DNA of 64,000 bases from Hypericum androsaemum (GCA_963995505.1 OZ023188.1:3100001-3164000); one strand, 5' to 3'; counted from the first letter of the stretch, positions 23,441-35,924 are shown. Notes: a model not told the origin generated them from the letters alone. Numbers and translations: made by a program.

Positions 23441-23697
23441 CAGATGGGAAAATTGAGAATTTTTCGAAATTGAAGACACAGCCGTTTGCTATTTTCGTAT
23501 CATGAGACAGAAAATAGCAAACGATTGTTTGCTATTCTCGTGTTTTTGTGGTATGTACAATTGTTTCCTATTTTTATCTCGTGTTCTTTCCTCGGGTTCG
23601 CTTGAAAAGCTACAAGCCAAGCAAGTCCTAATTGTTTGGGGTCAGAACAAAAGTAAGTCCTACTTAATTAGTCAACTTAAGTTTTATATAAATGGTA

Positions 23698-23775
23698 TCC
23701 GGTTTATACACGTTATTTATAGCTGACTAGCGGTTTAGTTATACACGTTATTTATAGCTGACTAGCGGTTTAGTA
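23698..23775. repeat. Tandem duplication of about 35 bp
   Basis: Two adjacent copies of a unit containing TATACACGTTATTTATAGCT followed by GACTAGCGGTTTAGT. They lie just upstream of the L1-type remnant. Confidence 0.85.
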
Positions 23776-23896
23776 AATAAAATAAGTTACATTTTTTGTA
23801 GTAGTTAAATTTGGTTTAAAATGTTTGATTGTGTTTGGTTTGAATTTTTTTCAAACAATATAATATTTGAACACTAACTAGATTAAGACGTATCAA

Positions 23897-24815
23897 GTGA
23901 TATGTGGGGAGCTTGATCTCGGGAACATGGAGTTATCTTGGACTGATGTTTGGTCTCTATATGTTCCTGAGCGAATACGTGTGTTTACTTGGTTGTTTTT
24001 GCATGGCATGTTGATAACCAATGTGGGACAGTTCCAGAGGCACCAGACTACCCGGAGTACATGTCCAAGATGTCTTTGTGGAGAGGAGGCACTGATGCAC
24101 TTGTTTCGTGACTGCAGGTTCTCGAGAGAGGTGTGGGATGTACTCCTACATGTTGGAAGGCCGGGTTTCCTAACAGAGACGGATTGCAGAGCTTGGATCC
24201 AGACAAATATTGCAGGCGCTGGTCAGAATATTGAGGGACTTTCTTGGGCGACTGTCTTAATTAGCATGTACCAGTGGCTTTGGAAGTGGCGGAATAATGT
24301 TGTCTTCCGCAATGGGCCTCTCACAGGTCCTCCCCCTCATCTTATATCTCTACAGGCACAGTAGTTTACCCGTGTTATGCATAACCGGAATACTTCATCC
24401 CTCCAACGCACGAGGTACTTGTATCGTGAACACGCCCACCACCTGGATTTGTCAAGTTGAATACCAATGGTGTTTCACTTGACAATCCGGGAACTTCTGG
24501 TGCTAGAGGAATCATCCAACATGCAGCAAGATATTGGATATGTGGCTTTGCCAAGGGTATCGGTTGCTCCACTTCCCTAGTTGAGGAGCTTTGAGCTCTT
24601 GTATTGGGACTCCAGCTGGCATAGGAGCGAGGGTTTCGACATGTAATGGTGGAGGTCGACTCCTCCCTAGCTCTTATCTGTGTCGATCGCAGAGTGGATC
24701 GGGACCATCCACAGGCCAATTTGATCAGTCGGGCACGAGGTTACTTGATCGTGATTGGACGACACAGATATTGCATACATTCACAGAGGAGAATTGAGTA
24801 GCGAATTCTCTCTCA
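23897..24815 (+). pseudogene. L1-type retrotransposon tail: RT zinc-binding and RNase H remnants
   Basis: The open part (23897-24364) reads as the plant zf-RVT region: LSWTDVWSLYVPERIRVFTWLF, then CPRC-x-CGEE-x2-MHLFRDC and VWDVLL. After a short gap, about 24450-24800 reads as an RNase H-like domain (KLNTNGVSLDNPGTSGARGI, a LVEEL segment, VEVDSS) interrupted by stops. This order is the 3' end of L1-type elements and derived RNase H-like proteins. No poly-A tail or duplication could be fixed. It is not a functional gene. Confidence 0.8.
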
Positions 24816-25042
24816 AAGTATGCACTGATCATAAATTATACATTTGTTATAACTTATATCTGATACCCTACTCAAATTTTGTAATCTAATATTTATGTAG
24901 ATGATTTGAAGAGAGTTAGTGTGTATATATGTATTCATTAGGTTATCAATTGGCTTTTATTTCATTATATAGTTGGCGGGCTAGCGTGGATAGGAAACGC
25001 AAAACAAAAAATGATCCGTTAAATGGTAATCGGACCGGGGTT

Positions 25043-25114
25043 TGAACCCGACGTGAATCGAACACGCAACCTTCTGATCTGGAGTCAGACGCGCTACCAT
25101 TGCGCCACGGATCC
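25043..25114 (-). tRNA. tRNA-Trp(CCA): tRNA-Trp (CCA)
   Basis: 72-nt intronless nuclear tRNA. The 5' end GGATCCG pairs with the 3' CGGGTTC (discriminator A). The A-box region is TGGCGCAATGG and the B-box GTTCGATTC. The anticodon stem-loop CTGACTCCAGATCAG carries CCA in a seven-base loop. A T-run about 35 bases downstream on the minus strand could terminate Pol III. Confidence 0.96.
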
Positions 25115-25642
25115 GAAGATGTCATTTGTGTCTTAATTTTATATTTATAATATATATTTTTTCAAGATCCCAATTGCCTACTTGGCACCGTGTCGTCGGA
25201 AGAAAGCACAAGCAAAAAAGGCTGCACATTAAAAAACTATTCTTAAATTTTAACTATGGAGGATAACTAATAATCAAATTCTAAATCCAGATTTCTTATT
25301 CTGAGGGTTGGCTTTTGGCAACCTCTCCCGTAAACCTAGAATGAGGTGCGGCTTATGAAATTCAGTAAGTCGAATTTGAAACACACACAAAACTTTTACA
25401 AATTACTTATTAAAAAAACCTTTTACAAATTACTTAATTATCGGAATAATACACAACCAAATCTTGAAATTACTCCCAACAAGTCCCTCCATTGTGTCAA
25501 GCATATTTCAATTCTATTCATCAGGTCCGCATCAGTCAGTCAGTTAGACCAAGCCAATTTTGTTCCGGAGCTGCATATTATTGCTTGATCCGCCCAACAA
25601 TAGCGAAGATTTTATCGACCAAATAATGCAGTCAGTCAGCAT
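25115..25642. other. Intergenic: tRNA to XPF 3' flank
   Basis: AT-rich sequence with no recognisable gene. The right part is presumably the 3' UTR of the minus-strand XPF gene. Confidence 0.5.
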
Positions 25643-28600
25643 CTATAAGAGAGTCGGATACTTTGCGTCAAGGAAGTCCCTGAGAGTCTGGGCGGCCTTC
25701 TGACCACCCATTAGTTCAGCCAACCTCTCGACCGGTAGGAGGGCAAGGTCTGATAAGCTCTTGCACCCCTCCATTATTGCCCTGTGATTAGAATCTGTCA
25801 CCCCGGGGAGTCGCCTCAGAAGCTCCACCGCGCTTGTGTTGTAGTTCTCCGCTCTACAATAGAAGATGCAATGAAACATCATTAGACAAGGCTTGCAACC
25901 ATAGGGAGGATCATAGTTCTACTATGGCGATATGGTACTTGGGAAGTTAGAGAAATAATGTACCTCACATCATTCTCTACGATACCCTCTTCTGACGGTA
26001 CACCAACTCGGATTGCCTTTGTCTCATCTGGCTCATCCTGATTTGCCTTGAGTGAAGCAAATATTTCGGCAGTGGCATGCAAGCTGCGAGACCAGATGAT
26101 TCGCAGGCGAGGAAAATGCAAAGCAAGCAATGACAGCTTCGATATGACGTTATTTGGGGTCACATCGTCACCGATGTCAGTAGCAGACTGCATATGGAAG
26201 AATCAAATATTTGGTTAATTAGATGGAAACAGGAACATTTCAAGATCGGTCTTCTCTTTCTAATAGCTTACCTGAAATGAGAAGCTTTTGTCTTGGGAGA
26301 ACTCGATCAACAGAACAGGGCTCCTATAATAGCGCACCATCATTTCCACTTGGTGGTAGAGGCGGCCTGATGTGAAGCTCATAAAAAGATCTTGAATGCT
26401 CTTCCTCTCGACACACATTAATGGAGAGAGAATATAGTCCCCAACCTCCAAGGTCACTGGTATTATACGCATTCCCTTCTGGTGGAGAACATTGGGAAGG
26501 CTACTCATAAATTCCCTCACGTCAACAATTACCTATATAGATAAGATCTTATCAACAAGATGATCACATGAGGGTAGACTTAGACATCTATTATGATTAC
26601 TGATAGAGACAAAAAAGAAACACAATTAATTCCAAAAGACCAGACATCGAAAGGAAGAACCTGCATTTCCTTCTCACTATCCTTTCTTCCTCCAGCCTTT
26701 CTAGTCACCGAGTTTTGAGAACTTGAGGCTTGAGGCTCTATCGAAGAATTCAAACCCAGACACTGTCCATTCTGATGCAGCACGAATAAACAGACAAAAA
26801 GTTTTCAAATTAGCAAAAATCTAAGTTTCCATAGGTAATGCGCTCTAAAATTGCAAATAATTTACTTCAGCATACCTGATCAACAGGAATCATCATCATA
26901 GACTTCTGTCTGATCAAAGATTCAAATGCACTATTCTCTCTCCGTATGCTTGCTTCAAACTTTTGAACCTCCGTGGACTCTTCGTAGAAAAGAAAATAAA
27001 CTTTTAACTTTCTTAAGGGATTTTCAGCCTTATAAATTTCTATTTCTCTAACAAAAGCAATGTCTGGATGATAAACAATGATGGCCGATGGATGTAGAAT
27101 GTCTAATATTGGCTGATCACTGTCAAGAGCATAAAAATGAACAGGTGGTATTTTCTTTTTGCATTGCGCTGGTGTGGCATCCGGCTCTTTGGTATCTCTC
27201 TGAACAATCCCCTCCTCACTCTGACCACCAAAGGGATTGCCTTCCTGGGGATGATCTGTAACATCCCTATCAATTTCTGTCACTTGAGCTTCATTTTCAC
27301 AGACAGAAACATCAGGCTTCAGCACCTCTCCACATCTATCACCATCATCCATTCGCAGACCTTGGGCATTCGCTTGGACTTTTTGTTTCCTTCCTTTTGC
27401 CCTTCTTTTACATCGTCCACCTCCACCATCCGGCAATGGTTCATCTATGACAATGCTATCCTTCTTTCTCTTTCTTACCTCTGATGCAGCTGCTAACAGT
27501 GCATCGTTCTCCTGTCTGTTTATACTACTAACATCACCATTTTTTACTGTTGTCACAGGTACAGCCCCATCAAGTACTCCCACTCCTTTGGTAACTATGG
27601 TTTTTGCCTTCTTTTTCTGCGGCGCTGGAAAACTGCGCAGCTCTACTTTGCTTAATAGATATTTCTCCCATTCTTCTTGCAGAACCTTCAACAGAAAACA
27701 TATGCAACAAAAGCTGGTCAGAATAATATGTAAAACAGCAGCATGTTATACAGAGCTTGACTTCGATAAGGAAAACTGAACATAACACTTTGGGATTGCA
27801 AATTAACCATAAACACCTGTCATGGTTCAAGATTTTTGGTTCATTATGGTCCACGGTTAAGAAGGTGGCTATAGACAAAGAACATTGGCTATCATCACAG
27901 GCATGGGCTCTGATTGGCTATCATCACAGGAAGAATGAGCAGCATGTTTACAGTTGAAAGGAGTAACCACTGGCCTGGGTTATATATGGTAAAAGTAGTA
28001 ACTAACGTCTTTGGAAAACTTGTAAACATCATGTCCTCATGAAAGAAAAGCTCTAAAACTGATTTTGTAACAAGTTCTTGGACACCTTTTGGGGGCCATG
28101 TGTGATGCAGTCGTCAACTTGCAAGCATGACCATTCGTCCTTGCATGCAACCAGAACTATACCACTGCCGATATCTTCAGTAGCAACCTCCTCTACTTCA
28201 ATTGATAGTGCTAGCTTTTGCCTTTCTTCCTCTATCTCTTCAAGGATCTCCTGAAATAAGATCTCAGTATTAGAACTCCAAATGATTCAACAGAACACTC
28301 AATTCTTCAACAGCGATGCTATTAACTAATAATAATTACACCACCAACAAAAAAATATAGGACGAGGTGGATAAAGAAGAGTCAGGAGGTTGAGAATCTA
28401 ATATCCGGTGGCAAGCAACCTTGGTAACTGCCTCGGGGTATCAGATCTAGAGTGAAAACAGCTAACAAAGTCAGTTCAAAATTGCAAGCCAAGTATAAGA
28501 AACCATAGAAGTGGAACTCACTCACTCACACGTAACACCTTCCACTTTGGTGGCTCCTCCAGAACTTCCTCCAGTATGACTCCACTGTTTGCACTGGAGG

Positions 28601-29890
28601 ACGAAGCACCAGAAGCTTCTACAAGAGGAAGTAAACAAAACCAGTTCAAAAAATGCCAACCAAACACTTGCTTCGTCGAAAATAAAGGCATGGTCATTAC
28701 CATCTTCCTTGTCATTGTCCCTTTTCGATTTTCTTTTCTTGCTCGTTTTTTCTCCCTTAGTTTTACCTACAACAGTCCCATCGTTTGCTCTTGCCAGATG
28801 GTAAACACGTTTCTTTGCATAGTCAAATATCTTGTAGCTCGACTCCGCGAATATCCAAACAGAGCGGAAGCTCTCTGACACCCTAAGAGTATCCAAGTAC
28901 TTCAAAAAGCTCACAGCATCATACCTGCTCACCACATATCACAGTCCAATTACCCATTTCAGAAGAACAGAATACCAACATTAACTTCAAAAACTCAACT
29001 TCTAATCAACTGTACCTAACAAGATAATCCAGCAACTTCCTCAAGGTCTTCAAATCCGAGACCAACTGCTTCGTCTTCTTCCCTAGAGTATGCCAGATGG
29101 GGTCCAGTTGCTGCCTCACAATCTCATCAAACGACTTGAACAGCCCATTCTCCACCGTCAGATCTTCTACGTCGACCTTGTTCGTCTTCCTCATCTCCTT
29201 CAAGCACGCATCCATGACCTCCACAATCGCCTTCTGTATCCCGGCCATGTACTTGCTCATGGGAACCCTGACGTCCACCACCTCTGGCGGAGACCCCTCG
29301 AGCTCCTGCGACACGTAGACCTGGAACCGCGGCCACAGGTGGAGCCGCCTCACATACAGCGCCTTCATCAACCGCTCGGTCTTCGCAAACCCCGCAACCA
29401 TTGCCTGGGGCTTGTCGGTGAATGCCCTGACATAGAAGGGCGAGATGCCAGGACCGCGGGTGAGGGTTAGGGTTTTGAGGACGCGGACAATGAAGGCCTC
29501 AGTGGAGGTCTCGGAGAGGGAGTGAGTCGCCGGGAGGATGATCCCGGCGAGGGAGGACACCGGGACCCGGCCGGAAAGAAGATCGACGATGAGGATTCGA
29601 GGGGTGATGAGACAAACGCCGCCGGAGGTGTAGAGCGAGAGGCGGTGGTGGGCGGGGAGCTCGGCGGAGATCTCGGAGATCGAATCGCGGGGGAAATTAG
29701 GGTTTTGGAGGACGCGCGATCTCAGGGAAGCGGGAGGGGAAAGGAAGAGGAGGGTCCCCTGGGAGGGGTCGTGGAGGAGGAGGAGCGTCGCGATGAGCTT
29801 CGCGAGGGAGAGACCCGACGACACAACGACGAGGCCGCCGGCCGGGTCCTCGAGGAGCTCCGATATTATTTGCTCGTGAAATTTCACCAT
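25643..29890 (-). CDS. UVH1: XPF/RAD1 structure-specific DNA endonuclease (UVH1)
   Basis: Catalytic subunit of the XPF-ERCC1 (RAD1-RAD10) nuclease, which cuts 5' of lesions in nucleotide excision repair and trims flaps in recombination. Nine exons: 29016-29890, 28701-28924, 28530-28618, 28086-28250, 26876-27685, 26661-26771, 26272-26532, 25964-26187 and 25643-25853. They sum to 2970 nt = 989 residues, close to the plant family. Residues 1 to about 350 are the degenerate helicase-like part ([46 protein letters not shown]). The ERCC4 nuclease lies at about 760-900 with GDYILSP...VERKSIQD (Asp790, Glu800-Arg-Lys802, Asp806), so the catalytic motif is complete. The last 70 residues form the tandem helix-hairpin-helix that binds ERCC1. 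The start MVKFHEQII matches the family; an in-frame TTG/upstream extension exists to 30052 but is not conserved in my reading. Confidence 0.96.
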
Positions 29891-30782
29891 TTGGACGGTT
29901 GGAGAGAGAAGGCGGGCGATGGGCGAAGAAGAGGAAGGTGGGCGGGAAAATTGGGAGATGGGAAAGGGATTTAGGTATCTTTTCGTTGCGAGGGGGAATT
30001 GGTCGTCTGTTTGGTTCGGACGACAGGTGTGGATGGCAAGGAGACCGCCCAATGGGCCGCTACGCTATAACTCAACGAGAGTTATGTAGTCTCGACTTGA
30101 GAGTACCGGAAATGCCGCGTGGAGGTAGAAAACATACGGGTAGTAAATTTTTTTCCCCGGAGAAAAAATAATGACCGTATCTGAGAATAAATAACAGCTA
30201 ATTCTATGCTAGTAGTCGCAGTAAGAACAAGGATGCAAACGTTATCCAGAATAATTGGACGTAAATTTTATGTAGGTAGCTTTTCACCCTTTCTTCACGG
30301 TACTACTTCACCATCTATCACCTAGGAATATTCAGCCTTGCAAGATGATCTTTGTTGATTCACACGGGATTCCACGTGACCGTACAGAATCAAATCATCC
30401 ATGTCGAATTGGCCATTTTCTGGTGGTATTTTTCTTGTGTGTTGTCTATTTTCTAATAAAGTTGAAGCATAATACTCCCTAAAAAAAAGTTGGAGCATAA
30501 TCTCTAAAAAATGCATCAACTTTCAAGTGTCAGTTTTCTTAAAATATTTATGGATAAATCCTAATTGTTTTTCAATCGATCCAACAGATAGAATTTGATT
30601 GAGACCGTGTTAAGAAAGTAGTCATTGGCACTAGAACCATGACAGATACTTAACCCTTGTGTTTCCAATTCAGTCGTTTCTTCCTTTGATCTGTTTTGCT
30701 ACTCCTTTTGAACCCGAACAAGACAGGAGAGAGAGTATACCAAGTTATCAACTGTACTTTGGTTTTTGATTATACATTTGTA
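29891..30782. other. Intergenic: XPF 5' flank and cyclophilin 3' flank
   Basis: Contains the XPF promoter region. The first part reads in frame with XPF as far as 30052 without a stop. No other gene or clear repeat is seen; it ends at the cyclophilin stop codon. Confidence 0.5.
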
Positions 30783-32901
30783 TCAAGGTTTCCAAGTATC
30801 CATCCTCCGAACCAGCAGAGGAACAGGCTTTTCTAGGACAGACACGTTTATACCGTTCCAGACGTCAGATTTCGTAGGAAGGAGAGCGATTCTCTCGGCT
30901 ATTTCCATGTCTTCTGGGAGGACAGTGCCGAACACCGTGTATGCTCGCTTCCATTCTTGGTGGTCTGCCAGGCTAATGAAGAACTCGGGGCCGGCGTCAA
31001 CCCAAGCAACTGAACCTCTTTTAATGGCCGGACAATCTTCTTTCGGGATTTTCTCAAATGCTGTTCCTTCAACTTCTAGAGTCCCTTGGACTAGAGCAAA
31101 CGGAGGGCCAAAAGGAGCCTACGAATTCAAACACCAAAAACTATGAGACGTTGGAGATATGAGAATGAGACCACAATTACAGGATCGAAGAATGATCAAA
31201 TTTACACAAAAATGAAAACACAGCAACTCTGGTTATAATGGAAGAAATTTGCTAGCTGGAGAAAATCAATGGGGCCTCACGTCTTTTATGTGGTTTCCTT
31301 CGGCATCCCAGAATTGACCTCGGCTCTCTGCGCGATAAAATTGGCAACCAGCACAATGGCGCGAAGTTAACAGCTGTAGAATGTAGTCGACAGAATGTGG
31401 AGCACAGTCTGGAAAAAGCTGAACAAGAACTCAATGGTCAAATATCATAGCTAGGATCCATCCGTATGGAAATAGAAAACATCACGAATCAGCGAATGGC
31501 TGTTTGCCCGGTATGATTTAAAAAGGGGCGAAACTCAAATTCTTTGCAGAGAATCTTATTGCAACAAAAAAGTATCTACAATATTGCATTGTTCATTTCT
31601 CAATTAGAGGACTGACAAAACCGAGCATGCTTAAATATCGAGCTTCCTGATCAAGGCCAAACTGTCATTTTTCCCACTTCCAGAAATCACAAATATTGTA
31701 TGACATGGAAGCACACCATCACATAAAACGAGAGACCATCAGTTCTGAAGGTGATCTGTCCTGTGCCTCTATTGTCGGTCGTTTATCAACTTCTTATTTC
31801 TAATTGAATTCTCATGGTCTAAAGAAATGAAAGTAATTCGCGGGTTTTGCTTCAGAATCCCGGGTACGAAAGGTTGCTGAATACAGAATTTAGATGTCTT
31901 GAGAATAAGCCCTTCCGACATATTAACAAATCGATGACTTACTTTTATGTGAAGAGTTCCATATTCTGTCTCCAAGCCGATAAAGCCCTGAAAAGATGAA
32001 CATGCACTTATTCAAATATATAACATTTCGAATGCATAGCATTGTCTCATGAATGACTGATGAAACCTCAGCTCCACAATGACATCACTACCTGTCCTCT
32101 TCCAAAGATGAGGCCTGAAGTCCACATTACACTGCTCCCAGCAGCTTGCCGATCGGGAGCTAAAACATCCTTCTGTTTCTTTAACCAACACTGGAAACAA
32201 CAAAATCAACCGAACAGAAGGACGTCAAAACATGATGCAAGCTATAAACATGCAGGCATTACGAATCCTCTATGTCTGTGGAACTGATTCAAGTCTATAA
32301 TCCAAGACGCAGCCGAACAAAAAGTTCTCAAGTCAATGCAAAACCAAGTGTAACCATCGGTATAATGCACAATTTACCATTCATGAAAAACCCAACAAAT
32401 TGCTCGACTTCACCATCGCATTGACCCACTAAACATACTAGAATTCCACAATCGAACTCAAGATTCAAACTTGCCACCAAAACTCCAACCGCACATATGT
32501 TAAATCAGAAGAAAAAACCAAATTACCTCCCCGAATTTCGACTTGCAGGCCTCTTTATTCCCACAGAAAACCCAGGAATCACACAAGCAAGGCCCGTCAT
32601 TGCCACTACACATAGCCTTGCAAGCCAAGCAACAGTCTTTCGACGAATTAAACCTAAACTCGGAGCCCCACTTAACCGCCGGGCCCCACAGCTCCAAGTG
32701 CTCGATCCCTCTACAGCACCCGCCACCCTCTGAACCCTTCCCCGACACTTCCAAGGACCCAAAGGAGGGAAATATACTTGAATTGGGATGGAGGAACAAA
32801 GAGAGAAGTGTGTAGACCAGAACACAGGTGAAGAAGCCGACCCAGAGAAAAGTGAAAGGGGCGAAACGGCGGGGCTCCGGGTCGTTTTGCCTCCGACCCA
32901 T
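30783..32901 (-). CDS. Membrane-anchored cyclophilin-like peptidyl-prolyl isomerase
   Basis: Five exons: 32527-32901, 32092-32190, 31943-31987, 31281-31418 and 30783-31118, all phase-0 GT-AG, giving 330 residues. Residues about 14-38 are one transmembrane segment after a basic N-terminus (type II anchor), so the rest should be lumenal. Residues about 60-126 are Cys-rich (GCC, CCLACKAMC, CLCDSWVFC). From about 159 on it resembles a cyclophilin: GFIGLETEYGTLHIK, DCAPHSVDYILQLL, CQFYRAE (Arg about 202 at the catalytic-Arg position), PEFFISLADH and YTVFGTVLPEDMEIAERI. It is divergent: several substrate-pocket residues of canonical cyclophilins are replaced. Catalysis and organelle (ER/Golgi) are inference. 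Exon 3 is only 45 nt. Confidence 0.88.
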
Positions 32902-33064
32902 TTGGGGCTTGGTGGCCAGGAAGAGAACCCAGATGGGGATTTGGGTGGGGTTGACGGGTGGAGGAGTGGGAGACGGAGAAAGGGGTTTTGTTGGGGGTCA
33001 ACGGAAGAGTTTTTAGTAGTAGAATGAACATGGAGGTGGTGTTTTTGTTTTTCTATTTAAAATT

Positions 33065-33501
33065 AAGGAAATTAAATTAATGTGAGAGAGAGTTGTTGAG
33101 GTCAAATGATAAAATCTTGATAACAGACAGGCTATTTTTTTGAGGGACAACAGATAGGCCAGTTGACGTCAATAAAGAGCGCCAACGACCTGACAATAAA
33201 TTGTTTTTTCTGGTACTAACAATTTCCTGCAATTTCTTCAGCAACAAAAAAAATTTCCTGCTAACGGACTTTTTTATCGATATTTTTAAAAATAATTAGG
33301 GGTTTAGGACTCCCTAATTTTTATTCATCATCTAATAGTGTCGTATATTTGAGTGGACTCACATTTTAAGGTCATTTAAATATATATCCGCACAAACGCG
33401 TAGGAATATATCTGATTAAATGTGGTCATGTGAGATCGTGAAAATATAACTGTATGGGCATAGACAAAGCGATTGGGTCCTTCAAAATATGCTGAATGTG
33501 G

Positions 33502-33539
<38 letters not shown>

Positions 33540-33990
33540 CATGACCAAGAAATGCTTTTTCATCGATATCTCTCAAACACTTTTTTGATATCACTTCCAT
33601 CGGTATATGTTAAGTGAGATCCAAAAATGTGTGGAAGATATTGGTAAGAAAAGTCCAGTATGTTGAGAAATATATTGTCGAAGTGCTTATCGCAATCATC
33701 TGGTTTTAGAGCAGATATTTATTTAACACGGTTCTCTGTGTTCCTTTAAATCATGGAAAGAACATGACCAACCATGAGCATTATTTGGGTGTCCTGAAGA
33801 GGATGGGTGTCTCATCCTTGCATTAAGAGGTAACTTGTTTTCCTTTCATTTGCTAGTTTTGGTCTTTCGTGCTTTTTTCGTTGTATTCCTTTGTTGGCAA
33901 GTTGATTTAATGGATATAGTTTCGACTTTGTAACTTTCTTCTCATGAACTCAATTCCACATTCGGTTCTCTTCTCGGCTAAGTAAATAGT
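33065..33990. other. Intergenic stretch with a poly-C run
   Basis: The 5' flank of the cyclophilin gene, then AT-rich DNA containing the 34-C homopolymer at 33503-33536. No gene recognised. Confidence 0.5.
33503..33536. repeat. Homopolymer of 34 consecutive C
   Basis: An unbroken run of C in AT-rich intergenic DNA. On the minus strand it is a 34-G tract. Confidence 0.95.
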
Positions 33991-34328
33991 TTCTTTCTTT
34001 TTTCTAAAGTTGGATCGTCGCGGACATTTCTTGAGAGGAGGATGCCTCTGCTATCCTCCGTGCTATTAAGGAAGCAGCTTGTGGGAAGACCCTGTTCAGG
34101 CTTTTCGATCCTCCTTGATTTGGTCTATTTCATAGTTATCTGTATAGGATTTGTTGGGGTTGGGTTTCGGTTGTTTATGTTGTTTGGGTTGCCTTGCTGC
34201 TACTTCGGATTTACTCCAGATAGCGTCTATCAATGTGGAGCATATTTTTGATAGACGTTATCTGGCATTTGGATTGTACTTTGGTGAACAATTTGGTGAA
34301 TACACACTTTACTTATTTAAAAAAAATC
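33990..34328 (+). mobile_element. Retroposon 3'-end fragment, related to the one at 16-21.8 kb
   Basis: About 34020-34130 reads (with a stop) EEDASAILRAIKEAACGK...LFRLFDPP followed by a stop, clearly related to EEDASSILMEIKAAARG...LSPFDPH-stop at 21490-21579. An A-rich tail follows near 34317-34328. The 5' limit and duplication are not resolved. The shared reading frame and tail suggest a dispersed retroposon family. Confidence 0.55.
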
Positions 34329-35044
34329 AGATTAAATTGGTGCGTGAAACAAGATATCGAGAATTTTCTTTCAAATTGGTCCACAATGTTAAGAAATAGT
34401 ATGAGTCAGAAAGTCTGGTTTGTGGTATTCAGAATATTTATGTTAGATTTGTGGAATCTCCAAAATTGCACGATTTTTCAAGATGAAAACTGCAATCGAG
34501 AATTTAGGGTTTACATTCCACCATCTATCGTATACAAACTATCTTGGTCAATTTTCTCCAAAGCTTTTTGGTAGACACGATGTCTTATTATTACTTGAAT
34601 CTTTGACTTTTTCTTCATTATTTTGTTGTACATAACCTTGTAATTAGTTTACACCATGGTGTTTAACTCTAGGATGTAGTTTCTTAAAGATTTTAATACT
34701 AAAGTAATCGACTTAAAAAAACAGTCACTTCTTTTACAATACCCGAGCTTAAGTTGAAACCATTAAAAAAAGTTGAAACCATTTAAAACGTAAATACCGG
34801 ATAGTTTCGACCAGTACAAGTTTAACATATAAGACGGTAGGTAAATATAGGCTTTCACAGTTCATAAATATATTACACACACATATATATAGTAATTAAA
34901 CTGAGAACCATACTGGTCTTATTGTCTAAGCACTGGATAAAGCACATGATTAATTACTAATTAGTACTAGCATCCGAAACTTGTCACGTCTGTCGACGAA
35001 GAGGCTGAAAACATCTCGAGAGTGCAATAATTCCCATTATTTTT
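34329..35044. other. Intergenic: LTP gene 1 3' flank
   Basis: AT-rich, possibly further decayed retroposon sequence up to about 34700. No gene recognised. Confidence 0.45.
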
Positions 35045-35576
35045 TCACGGTGTGGTGATACCTACAACCAAATGGAGCAAATTTAATTCATATCACAACA
35101 TACCGAATAGCAAAGTTGAGATCAACTAATTTTAAATAAAATTTAAGAGACAAAAATGAACTTTATGGTTAGCAAAATTGTAATGTTTCGTCACTAACTA
35201 AAGTCTAAGCAAAGGTAATTTAGGAGCAGCAAACTAAACCCTAAAACTTACTTCCACACTTAAAATGATGAGGCACCTGCCGGCCACAACCCTCGATGAG
35301 TCGAACGGCTCGGTTGACATCAATAAGGGCGGCTAGTTTGGCGGTGACGACGGGGCAGACGCATTCTATATGGGTTACCCTCGCTCGTTGGCAACACTCG
35401 GGTGAGGGTAGCCGCCCATATATAACCGGCTTGCATGCATTTAGAGCCAGTCTCCTCTCTTCCTTGCACTCTGCGGGGCTAACTCCCGCACTCGCATTGT
35501 ACATCTCATAATCCACTAAAACAAGTATAGCTATTGCTAGGAAGAAAAACTTAGGCCAGTTGGTACTTCCTTTCAT
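35045..35576 (-). CDS. LTP-like / bifunctional-inhibitor family secreted protein (copy 1)
   Basis: Small secreted eight-cysteine protein (lipid-transfer/2S-albumin/alpha-amylase inhibitor fold). Exons 35252-35576 and 35045-35061 (17 nt) give 113 residues ending KCGSITTP; without splicing the frame would end KCGSKF. Residues 1 to about 30 are a signal peptide (FFFLAIAILVLVDYEMYNASA). Cysteines follow C-x10-C, CC, C-x-C, C and C (CKEERRLALNAC, ECCQRA, ECVCPV, GCGR, KCGS). It is closely related to the gene at 42595-43543 on the same strand. The second-exon assignment rests on the GGAA|GTAAGT donor and a matching TAG|GTATCACCAC acceptor that is conserved in the paralogue. Ligand unknown. Confidence 0.85.
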
Positions 35577-35657
35577 GTTTATTTTCGTCTCTGTTTTTTT
35601 TTCTTTTGGGGGTTTATTAGCTCGCTATTGGGTGGGAACTAGAGATTGTAGTGGCAG

Positions 35658-35666
35658 CTATTTATA
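35658..35666 (-). promoter_or_regulatory. TATA box of LTP-like copy 1
   Basis: TATAAATAG on the minus strand about 82 bp before the ATG. It is preceded by CTCCCACT, which also precedes the TATA box of the paralogue. Confidence 0.65.
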
Positions 35667-35924
35667 GCGGCAAGTGGGAGAGAGGTACTCTTGCATGTAC
35701 GGCCTGGTAATTTTTATTAGCCTATTAATTCATGTTTGATGTGAGATTTTTAAATAGTGGTAAAATTTTTATAATAAATATTTAACATTGTTGTGTTTCT
35801 AATAGTTCAATCTCGAGATCTCTTAATTAAACTTAAACAACGTATTTACTAATTGATGTAAATAATTGTTGGTAAAAGAAAAGAATGTAGTAGAATTGTT
35901 CTTTTTCAGGAAGGTAGTGGTAGA

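Noticed and set aside
29090..29974. Plus-strand ORFs over XPF exon 1
   Set aside because: Antisense shadows of the GC-rich XPF N-terminal exon; Arg/Gly/Glu-rich low-complexity translations with no domain.
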